The notes: generated by a model from the letters alone, not told the origin. A stretch of DNA of 26,631 nucleotides from Chromera velia (GCA_018398765.1 JAHBMJ010005597.1:32501-59131), one strand, 5' to 3'. Positions 10,301-22,722 are shown, numbered from the stretch's first letter. Program-made: numbers and translations.

Positions 10301-13300
10301 GAGGAAGAAGGGGAGAAGAGGGACGCGGTGCAGGGGATTATCTGCGAAATCATGGAGGAACCTGCGGACAGTGAGGAGCCTGAGAGCGACTCGGAAGCAG
10401 GGGAGGAGAGTCAGGAGGATGAGGAGGAGAGTCAGGAGGAGGAGGATGTATGCATGCCTGCAGGGGGAGGGGGGGGGGCATCCTCCTCCTCTTCCTCCTC
10501 CTCCAGCTGCTCCCCTTCTGCCTGCACCTCTGCCTCTGCCTGTTTCCGCACTTTCATGTCTAAAAACGCGTTTGCCCCCCGTTCCTTTCGGATCGGGAAC
10601 CCCCCTTCCTTCCCCTTTTTCACCCCCTCCGGCCCCCCGATCACCAAATTTGAGTCTTGCCCCCCCGTCGCCCAGAAACCACTCACCGCAGAGAAGGAGA
10701 AGGACTCACGCCCTTTCTCTCCCTCTGCAGTGCCACCCATCAAGTCCAACAAGGGGAAGGGAAAAGGGAAGAAGGGAAAGGGAAAGAAGTTGGTTACTCC
10801 CTCGTCTGTTCCTGCTGATTCGGTGGACGGTGCTGCCTCCGCCCCATCCGAAAGACCCACAGCCGCAGCAGCCCAGGCGCCCCCGTACGTCTCCCTCACG
10901 GGGACTCTCGAGCGCCTCAGGGAGAAAGACCTGGAGATCCCTGGCATAGGTGCTCTGAGGGTGAAGGAGAGAGAGAGGGCGACAGTCACTCCGGGTACAG
11001 GGGAGCTGAAAATGACATCTAAGGAGGTCACGATCATTCGCAAGGGCTGTTACAAAAGCCTCTCGACGAAAGAGATCCAGGAGGTCTTCAAACGGGCTGA
11101 GATTACCCGACCGAAAGGGGCCACACTGACGATTCGCATCAAATGCCGACCCATGCCAAGAAAGTCGAAAAAGGGGTTCAAAAAGAAGGACGAAGAAGAT
11201 GAGGAGGAGGAGAAAGAGAGGCCACCCCCGTGCCGCAAAAAACACGCGAAGGCAGCTCTGCGATTTCAACACAGACACACACACAGAAACAGAAACAAGG
11301 ACAGTAGACGAATCCAGACAAGGCTGCCCCCGCAAGATTTGCTGCCATCTTCTTCCCGCCCTCTGTCCTCCTCCCCCCCTCCCTCCAAACCAAAAGTAGG
11401 CGGTTCGGGTGATAAACCCGTCTCTGACGCGATGCCGCCGATCAAATTCGGAGAGGGGGTTCTCAGAGGGACACTGCTGCCGGCAGTGGGAGTAGGGGGC
11501 CTAGGAGACACCCAGATTCCCTCCTCTTCCTCTTCCACCCCCACCCCATGCAGAGTTCTCGACCCCGCCCTCAGCACTTTTACCCGCCCAAAGAAGACCT
11601 TCAGACCCCCTTGCCCCGACTCGACTGGCAAGGTGAGGATGCAGGAGAAGGGACTCAAGCATACCTCGACAGTCCGCCGAAAGCAGAGACGCACACACGC
11701 ACCCGACCCCGAAAAAACCCCAGACTGCCGTTACCCCCCCAACCACACAACTCAGCCGACCTACTGGATCATACCCCCTGTCCACTTGAGCGGCTGCCAC
11801 CCCCTCTCAGCGCAGAAAACTTTCACTCCCATCCCGGTAGACGACTTCAAAAGAAAAGAGCGTCGACCCGCAAACCCAAACAACCCAAATCCACAACTGC
11901 AGTCTGTCCCTGTCCCGCAAATCCACGGTCAAACCTCACCTCCCACCCGAAGCCCCCCTCCTCTCCTTCCATTGAAAAGCATCCTTCCACATGCCCGAAA
12001 GCGAAAGTTTGCCTCCACTCATACCCCCAATGTGCTGCCTCCTGGGGCTGCCGACCCGTGGGAGCACTGTCTCCGTGCGTCAGCAGCAGCAGCAGCAGGC
12101 CCTGACTCGATTCCGAGAGAGAGACATCTGCAGGTCTATCGGTTCTGCAGGGGGAGGGGGGGGGGTCGAACAGCGGAGGTGCTCCGATTTGGTCGTGCTG
12201 TCGACCTCCTGAACCCCCCTTGTTTCTCTTTCTCAGCAGCAAAGGAGATAGAGAAACTTGGACAGACAATTGATCCCGACTCCGCTCCGATCCTGTTCTC
12301 CTTCGGGGCCGATTTCCCGCCAGCAGCAGAAGCAGCAGGCAAGGAGACGATGTGTGGGAGGCTCGGGGGTATTCACATGAACACCGAAGGGAAGAAAGCG
12401 ACGCCCTTCCCATGTCCAGCAGACCATCACAGACGCACGCCCGTTTGTGGTTTGGGCTGTGGGTTTTGCTGCTGGGATTTGAAGGCGTCGCCTGGCTGGG
12501 CAAAGGGCCCAGTGCCCCCGCTGTCTGAGGGGACGGGGACCCGGTCGCGTTTCGCAGCAGGGGACGATGAAACCCCTAATCCGGCATTCTGTGCGGCTGC
12601 TTCACGTCTCGCAACCCTCATCCCGTCTCCCGCGTCTTCATTTGCAGAGGGGGGGGGCGTCGAGAAGGAGAAAAGGATGGAGAAGGGTGGTGACCCCCCC
12701 TGGCTTCAACAGTCTGAGCAGCAGCAGCAGCAGAAGAGCGGCGAGACGAAAAGGAAAAGGTACCGCACTCCCCCCGTGCAGAATCCCCCGCCGAACTCCC
12801 CTCGTGGGTGGTGGGTGCGGCCGATCTCCCAGTTTTTGCGCACAGCCCCCCGTCATTCAGCAGGAGCAAATTCAGATTCAGAGGAAGAGGAAGCGCATGT
12901 GGAGGGTTGCGAGTGCTCAATGGAGTGCAGGATGGCAAAGCTGGCCATGATGGCAGACGCACGCCTTCGCAAGATTATGCCTGCCAAGAATAGAGACCCT
13001 GCTGAGACGTTTGGTCTCATCAGAGACGGCACCTGTGGTCCCCTCTCCCTTAAACGGACCGCCCCGGGTCCCCTCGATTTTTTCCTTCCCGATCCCTCCA
13101 CCGAATTCGAAACTGAGGGCTCAGAAACGGACAACGAAGAAGAGGAAGAAGACGATGACTTCCCTTCTAGTGCACGTGGCTGCCGCCCGTCCATTGTCGA
13201 CCCCTCAGGTGGGAAGAGAATCCGGCAGGTCCATGGGTACACCGCCAGGCAGACAACAGCAGACAAGCAGCAGGGAGGCTCGTCGAGAAGGGTCGGGGTA

Positions 13301-14669
13301 CATGGGGGGGCACAGGCAGAGGCAGGGGGAGAGAAGAAAAGAATTGCGCACCCGCTTCCACCGAACACCGCACGTGCCAGGGGGGCTGCCGCAACTGCCG
13401 AGCGTTTCTCTCGTGACAGAGAGCGGCTCCAGAAGAAGAGGCAGGAGCGCCTCAACGCAAAGCAGCAGCAGCAGCAGCAGTGTGCGCAAGCGTTGAAGAA
13501 GGGGCAAGGGGGGAAGAACGAATTTGTTCGTTCCAACGAGTTGAGCCCTCAGAGCACCACCGCCGCAGGGTCTGCTTCCTCCAAGACCCACAATCTCCCG
13601 TCCTCCTCGTCGGTTGTCGCTCCGCCGGAGAAGGAGAAGGAGAGGAGAGCACAGTATTGGGAGACACAGAACCACGCTTCTCCGGGTTTTTGGACTTGCC
13701 GTTTTCGTGACCTGAGTGAGGAGCGAGAGATTGCGGCAAGGAAAGAAAGGAAGGAGAGGAAGAAGAAGAGGGAGAACGGACGTGAGAAACCTCCCTCACG
13801 CCTGATTGTGATGGAGTGCGGAGGCGAGGATGAGGAAAACGAAAAACCAAGATCCCCAACAACAGAATCCTCTGAAAGAGAGTCAGTCAGTGAGTCGATC
13901 TGTCTGGTGGGGAGAAACAAATGACGTTGCCCTCTCAGTCTGTTTGTCTCTTTTTCTGTCAAGTCGATTTGCATAAGCGAGTGAACAGAGAAGGAAAGAA
14001 ACCACACAGTCTGTCAAGAGAGCGAAAGGAAAAGAAAAAAGAAAGGACCCCTTTCCTGTCTGCTTGGCTTTTCGAAAGCGTCCCTCTCTCTGATCTGTAC
14101 GTGTACAAGAGCCCTTCAGAAAAGTAAAGCAAGGAAAAGAAAGAAAGAGTGCTTGGTGTGTCTGTCGGTTGTTTTGTCTGTTTGGAGAAAGAGAATCGTG
14201 CCTCTGTGTGTTTGTTTGTCAGCCGGAAGCGACGGAACAACACAAAGTGAAGAAGTAGGCTGTCTGCCCGTGCTAGCGTTTGTCCGTTTGTGGAACAAGC
14301 TGTGTACAAAAAAAAAAAAAAAAAAACAGGAGACGGATACAGCGCGCGCGCGTGTGTGTGTGTATGTGGAGAGAGAGAGAGANNNATGCTCCTGTACACC
14401 TGTGCGTACCTGTCAATATGAATCAGCATGCCTGTCTCTTCGTGTTTCTTTCTGTCTCTACCCATGCATGCAGCCCGACTCCGGAGCAGATCTGGCACCG
14501 CGCGGTGGTTGAGCTGTCCGGTGTGTGCCAGGCAATGAAGAGTTACCAGGCGAGGCTGGACGCTTGGGCTCAGAGGAAGAAAAAGGAGCTGGAAGAGGAG
14601 GAGGAGGAGGAGGAGAAAAAGAAGAAGGCAGCAGGGAAGGGGAAGAAGGCGGGGAAAGGGCATAAATAA
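7333..14669 (+). CDS. Large unrecognised protein with low-complexity regions, six exons
   Basis: Phase-consistent exons: 7333-7571 (ATG), 7781-7821, 8381-8520, 8624-8708, 9159-13881, 14474-14669 (TAA), totalling 5,424 nt or 1,807 residues. I do not recognise it. Residues 1 to about 500 look globular and include a Cys-rich patch near 9322-9385 (CECGFAREG then CASCSA) and ordered sequence to about 10130. After that it is largely disordered: Glu-rich and Ser-rich runs (10290-10530), a Lys/Gly stretch (10750-10790), Pro-rich sequence, CAG-encoded Ala or Gln runs (12081, 12719, 13463) and acidic (13125-13160) and Lys/Arg-rich (13735-13780) blocks. The last exon adds PTPEQIWHRAVVEL, a Glu run and a basic tail. 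Exon 3 is read in frame with ATT at 8383 because that matches both neighbours' phases. The join from 13881 to 14474 is the weakest; otherwise the main exon stops at TGA 13922-13924. More introns inside the main exon are possible. Confidence 0.6.
12081..13480. repeat. Three (CAG)n runs inside one exon
   Basis: CAG runs at 12081-12098 (6 units), 12719-12733 (5 units) and 13463-13480 (6 units) lie in the long exon. In the chosen frame the first encodes Ala and the other two encode Gln. Confidence 0.9.
14383..14385. other. Three unresolved bases (NNN)
   Basis: An assembly ambiguity next to a GT run and a GA run, inside the inferred last intron of the large gene. The A-run at about 14310-14327 and the neighbouring dinucleotide runs suggest the local length is unreliable. 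Confidence 0.95.
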
Positions 14670-14710
14670 ATAAGTGAATAAATAAATGAATGAATAAATA
14701 AATGAATGAG
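14664..14710 (+). terminator. AATAAA-rich 3' end
   Basis: The stop codon of the final exon runs directly into repeated AATAAA/AATGAATG units. These could act as polyadenylation signals for the large gene, or may simply be a microsatellite. Confidence 0.4.
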
Positions 14711-17287
14711 AAGATGGATGAGCAAGTGAGGACGGGGACCTTGGATGGGCACAGACAGACAGACAGAGGTGAAAGGCTGCATGGGTGGCTCCATCCCCTC
14801 TGTCTCCATGAAGAGCACAGGGGATGAGAGGAGCGCATGCAGGGTACTGTTCGATCGACCAATGAATCAATCAATCAAAAGAAGAGAAGAGAAGAGAAGA
14901 GAACAAGTCAATCGAAAGAATGAAGGAGAGGGAGGCTTTGGCGGACAGAGAGAGAAGGTAGCCCTAACCAACAACGAACCTCGGTGGATGCCATTTTCTT
15001 TCGGTGTCCAGAAAGACTCCCTCCCTGCCTCTGTGCATTCCTTTCCTTTCCTTTCGTGCACTGTTTTGGCTGTACGTATCCTCGTCTCTTCTCTTTTCTT
15101 TTTTTCTCCGTCCCATCTGCTTGTTCGTCCCTCCTCTGCTTGTCGGCCTTCCTTCCTTTCATGTAGACAGACAGATAGACAGCAGGCAGGCGGCTTCCCT
15201 GCCTCCCTGCATTCTTCTCCTCTCTCGGTGCATCAACAGTGACTCCTAGCTTCTCTCATACTCTCTCCTTGTCGACAATCCTTCGTTCTTTCGTCTGTTC
15301 GTTCGTTCGTTCAAAGTGGCTCTTTTTGATTTCCTCCGCCGATACCTTTCTTCCTTCAGTCCACTTCCTTGATTCGTTCGTTCGCTCTTTCATTCGTGCA
15401 TTCACTCATTCATTGTTATTTCCGTTCGTTCATTAGTTCGTTCGTCCGTTCGTTCCTTCCTTCGACCCTTTCTTTCGGCTGTTGTCGGGATCTCCACTCT
15501 CTGTCTGTCTGTTTCTGTAAAAGAGAAGTTACAGAATCTGCAGAGTCTGCCTGCCTGTCTGTCTGATGACGCATGCGTGCGTGCAGCCACTCGTCCGTCT
15601 CGACTGATTTATTCCGGCTGACTCTCCGTTCTTTGTGTGTGTCTGTTAATTCCTGCTGGTTGCTGTGGGATTGCATGACCCAAAACCCGGGTGGGTGCGT
15701 TCCTTCCTGTGTGCCTGTCTGTCGGACCCCGAACCTAACTTTCCGCCTGGCTGGCTGGCTGCTCACTGATCCTCGCTCTGAGTGATCAATAGGGGATCCG
15801 ATCCCATGCACCTAGGGGTCGGTCGATGAGTTGATCGATCGGCCCATCCATCCATTGCAATTTAATCATGCAGTCAGGCTGTCTTGCAGTCACTTGTACT
15901 TTTTCGTTGGTGCGAAGCGGCAGGGGTCCTGCTGCCTTGCACTACCTGCCTGCCTTCTGCCTGTCTGTCTGGCTCAGGAAAGAGGCGAAGATGAAAAAAG
16001 GGTGCGTGACAGGGGGCTGTCTGGTTCATGCATGCATCATTGCCCAGACGAGAATGCAGACAGAACGCATGCACGGTTCGCTGATGCATGGACGAGTCGA
16101 TAAGCTAGCGGGCATCCATAGAAAAGACACGAGCGTTGGTCTGATCCTTCGGTCTCGGTCGGCCCTGCATTGATCGTGTTTGGGTCGATCGGCCTGGTCT
16201 TCCTTATAGTTGAACAAATTGAACAGAAGAGAATCTAAAGAGAGAAAGCTGCTCAACTGCATGCTTCAACACAGAGAGACCCCAGTTGCGCAATCCTTCA
16301 TTCATCTGCCTTAATGATACGTCATTTCTACCGTGGATGCAAAGTAATGCAAGGCATCATGGGCTTGCATTATAGAAAAAGTCCTGAAGGTAGAAACTTC
16401 GATCAAACCCCGCCATTAATTTTTGATTGATATTTCATAAATGCATGCATGTAATTGAATGCAGCCTAGGACGCATCTGGTTAATCTCAGTTTCTAAGTT
16501 TTAATTAAACTTAATTCAATTTAGTAATGATTCGATCTATAGCCCATTCTTCAAATGACGCATTCAACGTTGCATTGTGATGGTTTGCTAATCATTTTAC
16601 AAATTATTATTTAAAATTGGTTTACAACTCTGCTGCTATCATAGCGTGCTAGTCTGAGTGCAAGTGCCTGCCTAGATGCATGCAAGTTCCGCCTAGACTC
16701 CCTAAAGTTCTGCTATATAAAAACTAAGAAAAGTTTAGACTCGGACTCTTCAAAGTTGAGTTCAGGCTACACTGTTCAGCTAGTTTGAGAACTTAGTTGA
16801 GAACTATAATAATAACGTCGTACAAGCATGCAAAACTTAAGTTACAAATATATACTACTAGCTCTAACACTGAAAATGCGGAATGATTCAAGTGAAAAAA
16901 AAAAAAAAGGTGTAAATATCCATAAAATTAGCCATAAATTGCTCCATAATTAACTTACTTGAAGCCTAACTTGAATAATCATCATAATAATGATCATATA
17001 ATTTGATCGATATAAACTTTAACTCTTTTTTGCACTAGTTTTTGCATGATCTAGATTATTCAGTATTACTAATATTTACTGCAAGCGCCGCGTCATAAAT
17101 GAACTATATACTTACAAATGAAAATATTCTTGGCAAACAATATATATGGCTTATATGGGACACTTCCTAATATCGATTGGAAAGGACCAGGGAAACGACT
17201 TCATTCACCTTTGAACTGCTCAAAATGCCTGGCATCTTCCACTGAACGCACCGAGCAAATGCATTTCCGTGCTTGCAAGAGCGTTTT
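14670..17287. other. Intergenic region between convergent genes
   Basis: No gene is supported. The left part (to about 16270) is balanced in composition and filled with short pyrimidine-rich and CAGA, GTTC and CTGT repeats; its open frames are short and repeat-derived. The right part (about 16300-17280) is A/T-dominated, with many ATTTA, TTAATT and AATAAT motifs and an A-run at 16897-16908. It separates the 3' ends of the large plus-strand gene and the minus-strand zinc-finger gene. Confidence 0.6.
15285..15470. repeat. Degenerate (GTTC)n region
   Basis: GTTC/ATTC/CTTC tetranucleotide clusters at about 15290-15312, 15374-15415 and 15425-15465 are broken by unique sequence. Confidence 0.8.
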
Positions 17288-19871
17288 TCACACAATGTTC
17301 GCTGTCTCTGATGATCGCAACTTCATCGACGCGCCCCCGCAAGCTTTGCACGTAGAGCGTACTTTCTGATGCCTACAAATGGAAGCATCCCTGCACTCTG
17401 CACAAATGTACCGGATCCTTCCATGCTCACAAATTTTACTCCCTCCACATTCTTTACACACGCACCGCTCCCTCCCATGCTCGCAAATGCCGCTCCCACC
17501 GCATTCCTTGCAGATGCGCCGCTCTCTCCCGTGCTCACAAATACTGCCGCCACCGCACTCTCTACATCTGTAGCGTTCTTTGCCGTGTTCACAAATACCA
17601 CCACCGCCGCACTCTCTGCACTTAGAGCGGGCCCTTCCATGTTCGCAGAAAATTCTGCCCCCACAGTCTCGACACGAGTACCGAACCCTTCCGTGCACGC
17701 AAATACTGCTGCCCCCACACTCCTTGCAATAGGCGCGTCTTCTTTTGTGCTTACAAACGCTGCTCCCTCCACATTCCTTGCACTTGGAGATGATCCTGCC
17801 GTGCTCGCACCTCCTCCTGCTGTAGTCGCAGCAGATGGTGCAGTGATTCTTTCGTCTCCTGTGCTTGCACAAGTCTCCTGCCGTCACTCGCTCTCTCTTC
17901 CTCTTCTCCAACGCATCTCTGCAGAGACGTACAGCAAGAGAAGGAAAAGAAGGAAGTTTAACGATCGACATGCAACGACGGATGGATGTGCTGTGCAAAA
18001 CAAAACATTTTCTTGTCGACACAGCTCTGCACGGAAAGGAAGAACAGGCAGCCCATAGAGGATCTGGAGAAAAGAAGACAGACGCATAGACAGGCTATGT
18101 GTTCCTTCTTCTCCCTTTTTTCCTTCACATAGACGGACGGACGGACAGACAGACTATATGGTTTCTTTCCCTCCTTGTCTTCATGAACACAACAGACAAA
18201 AAGAAGGCAAGCCAGACAGACAGACAGACAAGCGGACAGACAAGCGCTCAGACAGACGGACGGGCAAACAGACAGGCGGTCACTCATACACTCACCCACA
18301 CCTTGCCTGCCTGACCAACGAACGAACGAACTTACTTCGAATGTCTACAAGTCCAATGCTGATGGAGTCCTTTTTCGGTTTTGAACAGCCCCTGGCAGTC
18401 ACAGCACTTCCAGAACGCCCCCCTCCCCCCTCCTGGCACCTCCACGAGGACCTGCTCGCCCTCCCCCCTCCACGACTTCTCCAAAACACCCCCGAAGGAA
18501 GAAATGGACTTCGAACCCGTCTCCTCCTTTTGGGCGGATACAGCCAGGGAAGTAGACTTCAAAGATCGCACGGCAGAGAGGGAAAAAGAGGGAGGAGACG
18601 GAGATCGCCCGACAGGGCTTTTCCTCCTCTTTTTGTCCTCAGGAAACGATGCAGAAGAAGAATTACTTGATGACTTCTTCGACTTGTAAGTCCCCAACCT
18701 CTCGCCCTCCCCCCCTTTCTGTTTCTGCTTCGCCTCATCCCCCTCCCGCTCCTCAGATCGAGGCAGCTGCAACTTCCCTCTGGGCCCTCCCCGGGGAAAA
18801 GAAAGAGAAACCCCTGCAAATCAGTGAGGGAGTGTGCAGAGAGGTAGGTCGAGATGATACGTAGGCGGGGTAAATTTCTGACACGCATTCATTTATACCA
18901 GACAAGTAAGCTTGCACATCGAGGAGACAGTCAACCCGTGACACTTCTCAATACGAATGCTTTCCATCCTGCCTCCATACAGATTCTTTCCACCTCAAAA
19001 CTATGCACGTGAAGCGATCGCAAAGGAAAATGGTCTGTGTCGCCCGTCTGCATGGCAGTCTTCTGCTGAATCCCTGCAGGTGTGTTTACTTGCCGACCTA
19101 CATCTCTCTCTATCGGCCTGTCTGTCTTTGTCTGCCTATGTCTGCTTGCTTGTCTGTCTTGTTGGTCAATTTGTTTTCAGGCGCCTGTTTGTGTGTGTGT
19201 CTCTGCATATGTGTCTGTGGCAATATCCCCGTCTTTTCTTCCTCCGTCCCTCCCCCCCTCCCTCGCTTCCTTCCTCCGTGTCTGTCTGAGTGCACACGGT
19301 GGTCAGCAACCCCCTCTTGCCTGCTGTCCTCGAAAGCACATATTCAGCCCGCCCTTCCGAAGAAGGAAGACGAACGCTGTATCGATCAAGCAAGCAGTCT
19401 GCCCGTGCACGCAGAAAGCTCACAGAATTTCAGAAAAGAAATGAACAGATCTGCCTGCTTACCTCGTCGCTTCCCTCGCTGCGCCCGAGGCTCCGCCACA
19501 ACCAACGGCTGCTGGGGGATAGCCGTCTCCATTGAGCTCTCCCGGAGAGAGACGGGGACCGTGACAGGTTTCGTCAAGGTGACCCCCACCGATAGAGGCT
19601 CTGTCTTTTCAGGAGGATGAGAGGAAAGCGAAGAGGGCAAACGTGTTGTCCCTTCTTGATCTCTTACAGTGAGGGTAGCACAAGAGAATGAGAGGCGGCC
19701 TGCTGATGGATCCAGGCGGCAGTCCCTGTTTCTGTTCCTGTCTCGTGGAAGGATCCTCTCTGGCAAAAAGGGGGGGGTGTTGCGCGGCTCCAAAACGAGG
19801 AATGCACTCCCCCCCGGCCCTGCTGTACTGGCAACCAGCAGAAGTAGCATGTGATGAAGGCGGACAACCAT
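17288..19871 (-). CDS. C2H2 zinc finger plus ten CHCC repeats, 3 exons
   Basis: Exons on the minus strand: 19871-19463 (ATG), 18813-18336, 17918-17288 (TGA). Phases join exactly to 1,518 nt, 505 residues. Donors are GTAAGC and GTAAGT; both acceptors are TGCAG. Residues 1-136 start MVVRLHHMLLLLVAS, a possible signal sequence or just a hydrophobic patch. The middle is Ser/Lys/Arg-rich. Residues 273-294 form a C2H2 finger (C-x2-C-x12-H-x4-H), completed just before the second intron. Residues 313-489 hold ten C-x-H-x6-C-x2-C units every 18 residues, typified by CEHGRERRICKECGG; the first linker is two residues longer. The four conserved ligands per unit argue for zinc binding. Function is unknown: nucleic-acid or protein binding is inferred. 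The exon 1 join rests on splice sites and phase only; exon 3 coding is very secure. Confidence 0.85.
18122..18285. repeat. Degenerate (CAGA/CGGA)n repeat
   Basis: GACGGACGGACAGACAGAC-like clusters (18132-18153 and 18213-18280) lie in the second intron of the zinc-finger gene. Confidence 0.85.
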
Positions 19872-20043
19872 GCGCGGGAAAATGGGAAGGGAAACGAGAC
19901 ACAGTCACGAATCAAAGATCAAGAAACTTGCACAGAAATTAACGCCAACATGAAACTACTGGCACTGTTCTTTTGAGACACGCCTGGTTGATTCACTCAA
20001 GACCGATCTGAATGCTCTTGCAGACAGAAACGAACAGGCGGAT

Positions 20044-20073
<30 letters not shown>
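20044..20073. repeat. (TAC)10 microsatellite
   Basis: Ten uninterrupted TAC units in intergenic DNA. Confidence 0.95.
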
Positions 20074-20075
<2 letters not shown>

Positions 20076-21956
20076 TGGCACAACTTCTGCGGGGGAGAGA
20101 CGGCAGAGCGCCCGCGAATGGTTGGGACGGTCTTGCCACTTTTCACTTCTCTTACAAATGAAAACCACACGTCAGGAAAAAGGACCTTGCGGTGCTTGAA
20201 GAAATCGAATGAGAGAGCGGGAATGGCGGGGTATGTGTAAAATTTGAGAGAAGGGGCTATAGATGGCTATAGGCATCGTGCAGAATCGTGCAGAGCCGGC
20301 GTCCATCTATATCTCGCGCGTGGCCCGCGCGGGGTCTTGTGGGGCACTTCTTAATTAAGAAAATGATGTTCGCAACTGCGTGCGACCCTCCCACAAAAGC
20401 GATTTGCACCGCGGATTCAAGCGGTGGCCGTACACGTGTTCAATGAGAAGTGATGTTCAATGAGAAGGGTAGTGGAGCTAGAAGATTGCACAGAGGACAG
20501 GAATAACAAAGTGCGCAGTAGCAGGAGTAGTTTAGGCACGACTTAGCATGACTGCCAGCTGTAGTAACCTGCGATTTCATTCAGTAAAGTGAAGGCAATT
20601 TGTGAAGGCAATGACAGCAATATTTAGTTATTCTATAGCAATATATGTCCATCCCTACATACATCCCTAGAGAGATACTGAAATCATCGACGAATAAACA
20701 CTAATGATGATGTGATGATATATGGGGTTATAAAGCTGGGAGTAAACATTAGTGTAAACACAAACAAAAAACTTATGCACATAAAAAAATTAAATGAATC
20801 CTAGCTTAATTTATTTTTTTTTTGCAAACTTTTGGAACCTTCAAGAACCTTCAATGACAAAACCCTCAATCATTAATCTACTTCAGTTGAAGTATAGGGT
20901 ACCAGCCTGCCGCGTATCCTTGCTTGCTTCTGGGCCCGCCGGGCCGAGCATGCAGGCTGTGCCGCGCGGTGCCTAAGCGCCATGCTGGCCAGGATGGATT
21001 ACCATGCGCACATTTGATTTTGTACGATTTGTGCCGTGCGCATTCAGCACCAGCTATTCAGACCGATTCACATCGTGCAGCACTAGCTGATCGAAAGCTG
21101 TTTGGTTGTTCGTTTTACTCTGCCTTGACGGACAGACTATTTCATGAAGTAGTTCCACCATCATAGAGATCTAGCTCTGCATTCCGGATGGCCACTTTTG
21201 GTCATCATTCCATTCTACTTCAATCATCACTCTTTTCAAACACTAGTTCAAACACTGTGACATACTCTGCAATATACTTATGCCTAGACTTATGCATAAT
21301 TTTTTTACAAGACATTTAAAAACATTTTTAATTAAATATTTCAAAAGTTTAAATTGTAAATCTTTTCATTTTTAGTGAATTTATTTTTTCTTTTTTTTTA
21401 AATGTTTTATAATGTTTTAATATCACTGTATTTTAAATTTAATCATAGAACTCGCAGCCTGAGGGTATATGGTAGGTTGTACTAGGGTGTATATATCGAT
21501 ACACATATATTGGTTCTAGTCTAGTTTCTAGTCTAGGTTCTGGTTATTATAATCTGCGATAAATTTTAAGTCATTATGATTAACATGCATCAGAAGTGTA
21601 GTAAGTGTCTCCCTCATTTGCACTGCATTAATGTTTCAAAGTTTGTCGCGGACTTTTCCTTCTTTCATTTCTATTTCTGTCCACTTTCATCCTCAGTCGC
21701 AAAATCGGTCAGCAGGTCAACTATTCAAAAGTCTCAAAAAGAAGATGGTGCGGGCGACCGCCGCGGAGTTTTGACCAAAAAATTGATGCACAAATGTTAT
21801 TCACACACAGTACGTGCAATGTGCATTCTCTGATCGAGAATTGATCGATAAATGAACCATTCATTGATCGGTTGAGCAGCTAGTGCGATCTCCGAAGAGG
21901 TGCTTGTCTGTGTGTGTATGTATTTGGCAGTGGTCAAAGAAACGGCCCGACACGGA

Positions 21957-21997
21957 AAAACAAACAAACAAACAAACAAACAAACAAACAAACAAAC
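21957..21997. repeat. (AAAC)n microsatellite
   Basis: About ten AAAC units in A/T-rich intergenic DNA. Confidence 0.95.
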
Positions 21998-22722
21998 CGC
22001 AAGGGAGCAGGCACATCCAACCCTCAGCAGTGCATTTTCAGCGGGGTTGCGTGTCTGCCTTTCACTCTAGTTAATTGTCTGTCTGATTTACCTCATGCCA
22101 AGCCGTGACTGCCTCTCTGCAAGCTTGTGAGAATCACAGAAAAACGGTTCCTCTCTCATTCTTTTCCTCTTCATTCAAGTAATGCGGCTCGCTTCAAAAT
22201 GACGATTTCACATTGTCGAATTTTTCTTGTAGAGTGAACATTTTTGGTTTTAGTTGGGGGGAGCAATGAAATGAAACACTCATGCATTCATTCATACACT
22301 GTCACGAGGACTTTCATGTTGGAGCTCTTCCTCCCTCTTTTGATTGGGTTCTCTGCCCTTTTTGACTTTGTCTCTGTTCACTCAAAGGCTTTCGTGAATC
22401 TTGTGCATGTTTTTCTCCCTTTTCAAAATTGCGGAAGGACACGATGGTGATGTGATGGAATGAATGCACAGCGACCGCCAGAAAGGAAGGAAATGAATTG
22501 GTAAGTCAATTAACGACCACAGTCTGATGCATGCAAAATTCACGTACGGATATTCGATCGATCGATCATCATCAGCAGGCAGGCAGGCAGGCCGAATCAA
22601 TCAAAAAGAATTCTTCATTTGATTCGATCCGTTGAATCTCTTTTTGGCGCTTCATCGTGTGACTCGTCCTTTTTATTTTTCGCTTACCCCTTTTTCCATT
22701 TCCTGTCCCCCCCCCTATTTCC

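Noticed and set aside
12853..13536. 227-codon minus-strand open frame opposite the large exon
   Set aside because: Its Ser/Cys/Ala-rich sequence is the mirror of Glu- and CAG-rich plus-strand coding; no splice or domain support.
14670..16300. Numerous 60-165 codon open frames
   Set aside because: All are products of GTTC, CTGT and pyrimidine-rich repeats; none has a consistent exon structure.
20690..20740. Possible C/D-box snoRNA from ATGATGATGTGATGATA
   Set aside because: No D box or closing stem at a suitable distance; TGATGA is common in A/T-rich DNA.
20924..21166. 80-codon open frame in a GC-richer island
   Set aside because: No homology, no splice sites in phase, and it runs through small inverted repeats such as GGCCCGCCGGGCC.
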